A stretch of 23,239 nt of DNA from Pseudomonadota bacterium (GTDB lineage Bacteria > Myxococcota_A > Polyangia > Haliangiales > Haliangiaceae): assembly GCA_023428295.1 (NCBI GenBank), contig JAEYYV010000375.1, positions 1-23,239 of the forward strand, in the 5' to 3' direction. Shown piece after piece: positions 6,701 through 12,739 of this stretch; within the stretch, counting starts at the first letter, position 1; every line of letters begins with the position of its first letter. The translations under genes and the position numbers were made by a program. The notes under the pieces were generated by a model, which was not told where the DNA came from, ran no database searches, and worked only from the letters and a program-made list of their open reading frames with translations.

Positions 6701-8065
6701 ATGTCCAGGGTGGTGGTCCGCCTAGCCCGGAGTCAGAAGGCCCAGCAACGGACGAGTCGGAAGAGCATCTTCCTGCTCGCCGGAGCCATGGTGGTCGCCG
6801 GCAGCGCCGCGCTGTTCGCCGGTGACGATCACAACCCGCCCGCCGCCGAGATCAGCGGCGAGCCGCTCCACAAAGCGGCGCCCGAAGAGATCGCGACGTT
6901 CCAGGGTCTCGCGAACGAAGCGCCCAAGGCCATCCCGCTGCCGACGACGAACGGCGAGCGTCCCAAGACGCCCACCGCGTCGGCGACCGCGCCGCTCGGC
7001 TCGCTCATCGATCTCGATCACATCAAGCGCAACGGTGATGTGTACGAGGCGCCGCTGTCCGATGGACGGATGGCGACGCTGACGCTCGATCCGGATCTGC
7101 AGCCGCTCGCCGAGAAGCTCCTCGAGCAAGCGCGTGCCCCCAAGGGCGCGATCGTCGTGATGTCGACGGACGGACGCATCCTCGCGCTCGCGGGTCGCCG
7201 CACCGAGGAGCCCGAGGGATCCAGAGAAGGCACGTTCGATTGGCGCCTCGCCACGGATGTGTGGGCGCCCGCTGCGAGCGTGTTCAAGCTCGTCACCGCG
7301 AGCGCGCTCGTCGCTGCGGGCGTCGACGGAAACGACAAGGTCTGCTTCCACGGCGGTATTCGCTCGGTCATGGAGTCCAACCTCGTCGACTCCAAGAAGG
7401 ACACACGCTGCGAGTCACTCGCGTATGGGGTCGCGCACTCCAACAACGCCATCCTCGGCAAGCTCGCGTTCCAGCGCCTCACGCCCGACTCGCTCGACGA
7501 GATGGCGCGCACGCTCGGCTTTGTCGGCGCGCTGCCCGGCAAAGAGCTCCCGGGCAACGCCGGCAACGTCGCGATTCCACCGGTGCGGGATCTCGCGTTC
7601 GCGAAGACCGCCGCGGGGTTCGCGAACACCGAGCTGTCCGTCGCGGGTGGTGCCGTGCTCGCGTCGACGTTCGCGAACGGCGGTGAGCAACCCACGCCGC
7701 GCCTCATCGCCGCGATCGATGGAGAACCCGTTCCCGGCTCGTCGAAGAAGCGCGTCCTACCTGCCGCCGCCGCCAATCAGGTCGCGCGCATGATGGCCGG
7801 CACGTGCGAGAACGGCAGCGCCGCGAAGACCTTCCGCAAGAACGCCGAGGCGTGGAAGTCGGCTGGTAAGACCGGCACGCTCACGCGCGACAAGCCGTTC
7901 TACATGGAACACTCGTGGTTCGTGGGGTTCGCGCCGGTCGAGAAGCCCTCCATCGTGGTGAGCGTCGTGTTCGGAAACCCCGAGAACTGGTACTTGCGCG
8001 GGCATGAAGCCGCGCGACGCCTGATCGATCGCGCACTTCGGCCCAAGAAGAACGCGAAGAGTTGA
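6701..8065 (+). CDS. Membrane-anchored penicillin-binding transpeptidase
   Basis: A 454-residue protein with a basic N-terminus and one membrane helix (about 22-41), then a linker and a periplasmic penicillin-binding transpeptidase domain that would cross-link peptidoglycan. The three catalytic motifs are intact: SVFK (Ser193 nucleophile, Lys196), SNN (247-249) and KTG (390-392). The domain opens with TLDPDLQPLAEKLLEQ and GAIVVMSTDGRILALAGR, as in FtsI/MrdA-type transpeptidases. The N-terminal dimerisation domain of class B proteins is largely missing, so this is a short single-function type. ATG at 6701 is chosen because it directly precedes the basic and membrane segment; the frame is open upstream into the pgi promoter region. 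It could also act as an endopeptidase or carboxypeptidase; active-site motifs alone do not separate these. Confidence 0.88.
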   Translation: MSRVVVRLARSQKAQQRTSRKSIFLLAGAMVVAGSAALFAGDDHNPPAAEISGEPLHKAAPEEIATFQGLANEAPKAIPLPTTNGERPKTPTASATAPLGSLIDLDHIKRNGDVYEAPLSDGRMATLTLDPDLQPLAEKLLEQARAPKGAIVVMSTDGRILALAGRRTEEPEGSREGTFDWRLATDVWAPAASVFKLVTASALVAAGVDGNDKVCFHGGIRSVMESNLVDSKKDTRCESLAYGVAHSNNAILGKLAFQRLTPDSLDEMARTLGFVGALPGKELPGNAGNVAIPPVRDLAFAKTAAGFANTELSVAGGAVLASTFANGGEQPTPRLIAAIDGEPVPGSSKKRVLPAAAANQVARMMAGTCENGSAAKTFRKNAEAWKSAGKTGTLTRDKPFYMEHSWFVGFAPVEKPSIVVSVVFGNPENWYLRGHEAARRLIDRALRPKKNAKS

Positions 8066-8101
8066 TCCCCACCACGGCGAGTGGCAGTCACTGTGGTGAT
8101 C
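8064..8101 (+). terminator. Possible hairpin after the transpeptidase gene
   Basis: CACCAC (8070-8075) pairs with GTGGTG (8093-8098), and AGTG (8080-8083) with CACT (8089-8092) around a 5-nt loop, with a 4-nt bulge. There is no T-tract, so termination is doubtful. Confidence 0.3.
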
Positions 8102-8132
8102 GCGACACGGGGCAAATGCTGGCCAGTGCTGG

Positions 8133-8138
8133 TAGAAT
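8133..8138 (+). promoter_or_regulatory. Possible -10 box upstream of the TPR/barrel gene
   Basis: TAGAAT matches the -10 consensus at five of six positions and lies 48 nt before the start codon. No good -35 is seen at 16-18 nt. Confidence 0.3.
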
Positions 8139-8175
8139 GTCTGCCTCGGCCGTCGCCGTCACGACGTTCGACTCT

Positions 8176-8181
8176 GGAGGG
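8176..8181 (+). promoter_or_regulatory. Strong ribosome binding site of the TPR/barrel gene
   Basis: GGAGGG, 5 nt before the ATG at 8187. This is the clearest Shine-Dalgarno sequence in the window, in contrast to the genes with start-proximal -10 boxes. Confidence 0.75.
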
Positions 8182-8186
8182 TACTG

Positions 8187-9305
8187 ATGACTAGGCTCAC
8201 TTCGATCGCGATCGCGACCGGCGTGCTCTTGATGAGCGCACCCGCATTCGCTCAACAGGCCGAGCTCGCGGCCAAGCTCAACGATGAGGGCAAAGACCTC
8301 ATGTACGACGGCAAGTTTGCCGAGGCGAGCGCGAAGTTTCGCGATGCCGTGGCGCGCGTGCCGGAGCCCAAGTACTTCTTCAACCTCTGCACCTCGCTCT
8401 ACCAAGAGGGCAAGTTCAGCGACGCGATGACTGCATGTAGCAGCGTCGCCAAGAACAGCCCCACCGCCGATCTCGACGCGAAAGCGAAGAAGATGATCGA
8501 GCGCATCGAGACGGAAGCGAAGGCGCAGAACATCACGCTCGTCGCGACGGGTGGTGGCGGTGGCGATCCGAACGATCCGAACAATCCGCCCGATCCGAAC
8601 AACCCGCCGGACCCGAACAACCCGAACCCGACGAATCCGAACCAAGGTCCGGTGTATCAGCAGGCGTACGGACGTCCGCCCGCGCAGAACGTCGTCAAGG
8701 GCACGACGAGCGACAACAAGTATGTCTGGACGCTCGGTCTCGATCTGTTCGCCGGCGGCGGAACGATCGGACGCATGGACGTGTACGGCAACACGAACCA
8801 AGGCATTCGCCTGAAGGGCGACTACTTGCTTCGTCCCGAGCAGCGCATCGGCGCGCAGGGCTACGTGAGCTACACGCACTATCAAGAAGGCGAGGATCAG
8901 GGCTTCGCGTCCGACCTCGACATCATGGATCTCGGCATCGCGATCTTTAAAGACTTCTGCGTCGCCGAGCGCCTGTGCCTGCGTCCGCTCGCCGGTGTGT
9001 CGCTCGCGTTCATGTCGCCCAACGATCTGGGCGGCGATGGAGAGCAGCAGTTCAACTACACGTCGCTCGGCTTCCGGCTCGAGCTCGGTGCGTTCTTCGC
9101 GTTCGGCACGCGGATGGAGCACGTGCTCGGCGTGTCGGTCGGTGGCCACGGCTACTCGGCGGTGTTCTCGCAGCCCTCGGACTTCGGCGCGACCGCGATG
9201 GATGTGGGACTCGACAAGGGTGGAGGCGCCGGCTACTTCGCTGTCGGATACACATACCGGTTCAGCACGCCGCTCGGCTCTTCACCGTTCGTCACATTGC
9301 AGTAG
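8187..9305 (+). CDS. Secreted TPR protein with Asn-Pro linker and predicted beta-barrel domain
   Basis: A 372-residue exported protein. The signal peptide ends at about AFA-QQ (residue 22). Residues 25-110 form a TPR-like helical region (GKDLMYDGKFAEASAKFRDAV, then KYFFNLCTSLYQEGKFSDAM). A glycine run then leads into an Asp/Asn-Pro repeat linker (127-153). The C-terminal 200 residues alternate polar and aromatic positions (LGLDLFAGGGTIG, AQGYVSYTHY, AGYFAVGYTYRF), as in outer-membrane beta-barrels, though the protein ends FVTLQ, not in the usual aromatic residue. This TPR-linker-barrel layout is common among uncharacterised Myxococcota proteins (family knowledge); the function is not known. 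It is expressed from its own leader with a strong ribosome site and ends before a clear intrinsic terminator. Confidence 0.85.
   Translation: MTRLTSIAIATGVLLMSAPAFAQQAELAAKLNDEGKDLMYDGKFAEASAKFRDAVARVPEPKYFFNLCTSLYQEGKFSDAMTACSSVAKNSPTADLDAKAKKMIERIETEAKAQNITLVATGGGGGDPNDPNNPPDPNNPPDPNNPNPTNPNQGPVYQQAYGRPPAQNVVKGTTSDNKYVWTLGLDLFAGGGTIGRMDVYGNTNQGIRLKGDYLLRPEQRIGAQGYVSYTHYQEGEDQGFASDLDIMDLGIAIFKDFCVAERLCLRPLAGVSLAFMSPNDLGGDGEQQFNYTSLGFRLELGAFFAFGTRMEHVLGVSVGGHGYSAVFSQPSDFGATAMDVGLDKGGGAGYFAVGYTYRFSTPLGSSPFVTLQ
8565..8645 (+). repeat. Degenerate coding repeat for an Asn/Asp-Pro linker
   Basis: Irregular repetition of GATCCGAAC-like units encodes alternating DPN and NPP tripeptides (residues 127-153) between the helical and barrel domains. 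It is probably an extended spacer. Confidence 0.85.
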
Positions 9306-9343
9306 TTGCAAACCGCCAGTCCTCGACGAGGAACTCGACGAAG

Positions 9344-9371
9344 AACCGCCCTTCAGTAGGGCGGTTTTTTT
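9344..9371 (+). terminator. Intrinsic terminator after the TPR/barrel gene
   Basis: A perfect 8-bp stem, AACCGCCC (9344-9351) with GGGCGGTT (9359-9366), encloses a 7-nt loop; a T-run continues to 9371. This is the best terminator in the window and separates the barrel gene from gltA. Confidence 0.93.
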
Positions 9372-9395
9372 GCGCCGCGTGGCGTCACGTTTGCG

Positions 9396-9411
9396 CGGTT
9401 CGGGGTATCGT
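9396..9411 (+). promoter_or_regulatory. Start-proximal -10-like box of gltA
   Basis: TATCGT (9406-9411) lies exactly 7 nt before the ATG and is preceded by GTTCGGGG, the same bases as before pgi. There is no Shine-Dalgarno sequence between box and start, so the message is probably leaderless. Confidence 0.5.
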
Positions 9412-9418
9412 GCACCGC

Positions 9419-10696
9419 ATGAACGCAAAGTTGGTGCTCCCCAACGGTAAGGAAGCAACGCTTCCCGTGATCGTGGGCTCGGAAGACGAGCACGCGGTCG
9501 ACATCAAAGCGCTCCGCGCTGACACCGGTTACATCACGCTCGACACCGGGTACATGAATACCGGCTCGACGCAGAGCGCGATCACCTACCTCGATGGCGA
9601 GAAGGGCATCTTGCGTTACCGCGGCTACTCCATCGAGGAGCTCGCCGAGAAGAGCGACTTCACCGAGACCAGCTACCTGCTGATCAACGGAAAGCTGCCG
9701 AACAAGCACGAGCGTCAGGTGTTCTCCACCGCGCTCACGCGGCACTCGCTCATCCACGAGGACATGCACCACTTCTTCGCGGGCTATCCTCCGACCAGCC
9801 ACCCGATGGCGGTCCTGTCGTCGATGGTCACGTCGATGTCCGCGTACTACCCGGACAGCCTTGATCGCAACAGCGCGATCGACCTCCACATCACCCGCAT
9901 CCTGTCCAAGGTCCGCACGATCGCGGCCTTCGCATACAAGAAGAGCATCGGCCAGCCGCTCATGTATCCGAAGAACTCGCTGCGGTACTGCGCGAACTTC
10001 CTCCACATGATGTTCGCGGTCCCGTCGGAAGACTACGAGGTCAGCCCGATCCTCGAGAAGGCGGTGAACCAGCTCCTCATCCTGCACGCCGATCACGAGC
10101 AGAACTGCTCGACGTCGACGGTGCGCATGATCGGCTCCTCGGGCGCCAACCTCTACGCGTCGATCGCCGGCGGCATCCTCGCGCTGTGGGGACCGCTGCA
10201 CGGCGGAGCGAACCAGGCCGTCATCGAGATGCTCGAGGACATCCGCACGTCCGGCATCGACGGCAAGCGCTTCATCGAGGACGTGAAGAACAAGAAGGAC
10301 AACCGTCGCCTCATGGGCTTCGGTCACCGCGTCTACAAGAACTTCGACCCGCGCGCGAAGATCCTGAAGAAGATGTGCGACGAGGTCCTCTCGCACCTCG
10401 GCATCAAGGATCCGCTGCTCGACATCGCGAAGTCGATGGAAGAGATCGCGCTCAAGGACGACTACTTCATCTCGAAGAAGCTCTACCCGAACGTCGACTT
10501 CTACTCGGGCATCATCTACCGCGCGCTCGGCATCCCGACGAACATGTTCACGGTGATGTTCGCGCTCGGCCGCATGCCCGGCTGGATCGCGCACTGGAAG
10601 GAGATGGTCGAGGACAAGGACACGAAGATCGGCCGTCTGCGCCAGATCTACACCGGCGAGAAGCAACGCACGTACGTCCCGCTCGACGAGCGCTAG
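9419..10696 (+). CDS. gltA: Citrate synthase (type II)
   Basis: A 425-residue cytoplasmic enzyme that condenses oxaloacetate with acetyl-CoA, the entry step of the citric acid cycle. It follows E. coli GltA along its whole length: ITYLDGEKGILRYRGYSIEE, SHPMAVLSSMV, LLILHADHEQNCSTSTVR, GPLHGGANQA, MGFGHRVYKNFDPRAK and YPNVDFYSGI. The catalytic triad is present: His261 and His303 (both in the motifs above) and Asp360, matching His264, His305 and Asp362 of E. coli. ATG at 9419 gives the expected N-terminus; the frame is open into the preceding gene but a terminator lies between. It stands alone, with a terminator on each side, and has a TATCGT box 7 nt before the start. Confidence 0.97.
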   Translation: MNAKLVLPNGKEATLPVIVGSEDEHAVDIKALRADTGYITLDTGYMNTGSTQSAITYLDGEKGILRYRGYSIEELAEKSDFTETSYLLINGKLPNKHERQVFSTALTRHSLIHEDMHHFFAGYPPTSHPMAVLSSMVTSMSAYYPDSLDRNSAIDLHITRILSKVRTIAAFAYKKSIGQPLMYPKNSLRYCANFLHMMFAVPSEDYEVSPILEKAVNQLLILHADHEQNCSTSTVRMIGSSGANLYASIAGGILALWGPLHGGANQAVIEMLEDIRTSGIDGKRFIEDVKNKKDNRRLMGFGHRVYKNFDPRAKILKKMCDEVLSHLGIKDPLLDIAKSMEEIALKDDYFISKKLYPNVDFYSGIIYRALGIPTNMFTVMFALGRMPGWIAHWKEMVEDKDTKIGRLRQIYTGEKQRTYVPLDER

Positions 10697-10717
10697 TCAC
10701 TCCGCTCGTTCGTCACG

Positions 10718-10744
10718 ACGCGCCGGTCTCGATCGGCGCGTTTC
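10718..10744 (+). terminator. Terminator-like hairpin after gltA
   Basis: ACGCGCCG (10718-10725) pairs perfectly with CGGCGCGT (10734-10741) around an 8-nt loop and is followed by a short, interrupted T-tract. It sits between the convergent gltA and CAP-domain genes and could serve both. Confidence 0.7.
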
Positions 10745-10756
10745 TCGTTTCGGACG

Positions 10757-11398
10757 CTACTTGCAGCTCGTCGGCAGCACCTTCTCACGGTACTGCCCTG
10801 CCCAATTGCCCGGCGTCTCGTACTGGCAGACCCAGATGTCCATGCCGTTGCACTGCGACATCCCGCATCCGACCTGCGTCGTATCGGTCCACACGACCTG
10901 CGTGAAGTGTCCCGTCTCCATCGAGAAGCCGGTGGGCTTCTGGAAGTCGTAGATCTTCACCTCGTCGTACCACATGCGCACGACCTCCGCGGGAGGCATC
11001 GCGCCGGTCGTTCCCGCGGCGAGGTTCTCGCCGTGCTTGCTGCCCGAGTGACCGAACATGCAGCCCTTCGCTTTGAGCGTTTCGGCCCACTTCTGTGCGT
11101 CGGCCGCGAGCTGACTCGACCACGACAGCGGTCCCGCGCAGTGCTTCGCGCGATAGCGATTGTGCTCGGTGACGATCGTCTGCGCGGCGGGCGGGAGGTT
11201 GCTCGTCGGCGCGGGCGCCGGCCGAGGAGCTGACGGGTTGGCCGGCGGTGGCGCTGGCGGCGCCGGTCGATACGGATCCATCTCGCCGCCCGGTGGCCCG
11301 GACGATGCGACCGGCTCGGGTGCGGACGCTTGGGTCTGGTTCGGTGCGGGATAGATCGGGCCGCATGCCGCCACAAGAACGATCGCGAGTGTCTTCAT
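10757..11398 (-). CDS. CAP-domain (SCP/PR-1 family) lipoprotein
   Basis: A 213-residue lipoprotein with a very short signal peptide and lipobox LVAAC (Cys12, Gly at +2). A Pro/Ala/Ser-rich spacer (about 15-70) leads to a CAP domain. Family motifs: EHNRYRAKHCAGPLSWSSQL, FGHSGSKHGENLA with the cavity His and Glu, GHFTQVVWTDTTQVGCGMSQC (CAP signature 1) and WVCQYETPGNWAG (signature 2). Six or more cysteines suggest disulfides in the envelope. Bacterial CAP proteins are exported and their biochemical role is mostly unknown, so none is given. ATG at 11398 is set by the signal peptide; GAGG lies 5 nt upstream. It is convergent with gltA and divergent from apaG. Confidence 0.92.
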   Translation of the reverse strand: MKTLAIVLVAACGPIYPAPNQTQASAPEPVASSGPPGGEMDPYRPAPPAPPPANPSAPRPAPAPTSNLPPAAQTIVTEHNRYRAKHCAGPLSWSSQLAADAQKWAETLKAKGCMFGHSGSKHGENLAAGTTGAMPPAEVVRMWYDEVKIYDFQKPTGFSMETGHFTQVVWTDTTQVGCGMSQCNGMDIWVCQYETPGNWAGQYREKVLPTSCK

Positions 11399-11499
11399 TC
11401 AAACCTCGAACAGACGCGCCACTTCAACGCAGCATGCCACGCCTTGCGGCACACCGCTGCTTGCAACTGCGCGCGTGCGGCGGCAGATTCGCCACGGTG

Positions 11500-11931
11500 A
11501 TGACGATGCGACCGACGGTGGCGGAGCCTACTTCCACGGCGTTGACGGACGGAATCCGCGTGCGTGTGCAGTCACACTATCTCGCAGACCAATCGTCGCC
11601 GCGCGACGAGCGCTACGTGTTCGCGTACACGATCATGATCTCGAACGAGGGCGTGCGGACCGCGCAGCTTCGTACGCGCCACTGGATCATCACGGACGGA
11701 CGCGGGACCGTCGAGGAGGTCCGCGGTGATGGCGTGGTCGGTGAACAGCCGCGCCTCGCGCCGGGCCAGACGTTTCAGTACACGTCGGGCTGCGTCCTTC
11801 GGACCCCGATCGGGACCATGCAGGGCACGTATCGAATGTGGCGCGAGGATGGGAGCTACTTCGACGCGCAGATCGCTGCGTTCTCCTTGGCCGCTCCCAC
11901 CTCCTCGCGCACCGACTACGAAGCCAACTGA
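11500..11931 (+). CDS. apaG: ApaG-domain protein
   Basis: A 143-residue protein, essentially one ApaG domain (fibronectin-III-like fold). It shows VRVQSHYLADQSSPRDERYVF at the N-terminus (first Val to Phe split by the fold), then YTIMISNEG, RTRHWIITDGRGTVEEVRG, GEQPRLAPGQTFQYTSGC and GTMQGTYRM, which are hallmark phrases of the family. ApaG was linked to cobalt resistance and magnesium efflux in Salmonella; the molecular role is unsettled, and the same domain occurs in eukaryotic F-box proteins. Usual length is about 125 residues, so the start should be near ATG 11500 or ATG 11506; neither has a clear ribosome site. The frame upstream to 11248 overlaps the CAP gene antisense and is rejected. 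It stands alone with its own promoter region in the 101-nt divergent gap. Confidence 0.93.
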   Translation: MTMRPTVAEPTSTALTDGIRVRVQSHYLADQSSPRDERYVFAYTIMISNEGVRTAQLRTRHWIITDGRGTVEEVRGDGVVGEQPRLAPGQTFQYTSGCVLRTPIGTMQGTYRMWREDGSYFDAQIAAFSLAAPTSSRTDYEAN

Positions 11932-12045
11932 TTTCCACGATTTTGGCCGCTGCCGCGCGTGTTGGCCCGGATCTTTTGCGGTGGGCCGATGTAGGCCCGC
12001 GCTGGGCGAGAACAAACCTCAAAGCCTTGGCGTAGGCTAGGCGTC

Positions 12046-12051
12046 TATACG
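12046..12051 (+). promoter_or_regulatory. Start-proximal -10-like box of the sigma factor gene
   Basis: TATACG lies exactly 7 nt before the GTG at 12059, the same spacing as in pgi, gltA and the Ppx/GppA gene. It supports the GTG over the ATG at 12074. No matching -35 is obvious. Confidence 0.4.
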
Positions 12052-12058
12052 GCTAGCA

Positions 12059-12733
12059 GTGACGTCTCGTCCGATGACAAGAGCTGAGCGGGAGGCAGCG
12101 ACCGCGAATGCGTTGGTGGATGCCGCCAAGGCCGGTGACCAGCGTGCGTTCGAAGCGCTCGTCGTTCGCTATCGCAAACGCATCTTCGCGCTCGCGCTTC
12201 ACATCATCGGCTCGTCGAGTGAAGCGGACGACATCACGCAGGACGTGTTCCTGAAGGCGTACCGCGCGCTCGGCGAGTTCGAGGGACGCAGCCAGTTCTT
12301 CACGTGGGTCTATCGCATGACCGTGAATCGCTCGCTGAACGCGCGGCGTGATCGCGCTCGTCGCGGTGAGGATGCCGATGACCCTCGTCTCGAGCTCGCC
12401 GTCGCGGTCGATGCGCGATCGAATCCGAGCCGCGTGCACGAGCTGCGGCAGACGTACTCGCGGTTGCTTCGCGCACTCGATGCGCTTCCGGTCGACATGC
12501 GCATGACCGTCATTCTCGTCTCGCTACAGGGCCTGGCGCATGGCGAAGCGGCCGTCGTTCAGAACGTGAGTGAAGGAACGATCGCGTGGCGCATGCACGA
12601 AGCGCGGCGCCGATTGAACGAGGCGATGGCGCCGGAGAAGCTCCAGCGCAAGCGCGAGCTCTCTGCGGATCTCGCACGCGTACTCGGCGAGCATGGACTG
12701 TTTGTTCCTGCGATGCCCAAGGGCCGCGCGTAA
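12059..12733 (+). CDS. ECF-type RNA polymerase sigma factor
   Basis: A 224-residue sigma-70 family protein with the two-domain ECF layout. Region 2 (about 28-97) includes FEALVVRYRKRIFALALHII, the -10-recognition core DDITQDVFLKAYRAL and FTWVYRMTVNRSLNARRDR. Region 4 (about 140-190) includes LDALPVDMRMTVILVSLQGL and SEGTIAWRMHEARRRL, the helix-turn-helix for -35 recognition. The wording of region 4 resembles the RpoE1-like sigma factors of myxobacteria. About 30 extra residues follow region 4. No anti-sigma factor adjoins; the next gene is convergent only 6 nt away. Start: GTG 12059 (chosen because of the box before it) or ATG 12074, which would lose five residues outside the folded part. Target genes are unknown. 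Confidence 0.93.
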   Translation: MTSRPMTRAEREAATANALVDAAKAGDQRAFEALVVRYRKRIFALALHIIGSSSEADDITQDVFLKAYRALGEFEGRSQFFTWVYRMTVNRSLNARRDRARRGEDADDPRLELAVAVDARSNPSRVHELRQTYSRLLRALDALPVDMRMTVILVSLQGLAHGEAAVVQNVSEGTIAWRMHEARRRLNEAMAPEKLQRKRELSADLARVLGEHGLFVPAMPKGRA

Positions 12734-12739
12734 CGGACG

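Noticed and set aside
5200..6825. Plus-strand 541-codon frame opposite pgi
   Set aside because: Antisense of pgi, which is complete with all its motifs; composition is Arg/Glu/His-rich without family resemblance.
9353..10666. Minus-strand 437-codon frame opposite gltA
   Set aside because: Antisense shadow of citrate synthase, with Val/Asp/Arg/His-rich content; it also crosses the terminator at 9344-9371.
11248..11499. N-terminal extension of apaG
   Set aside because: It lies antisense to the CAP-domain gene and adds Arg-rich sequence not found in ApaG proteins; the usual family length needs a start near 11500.
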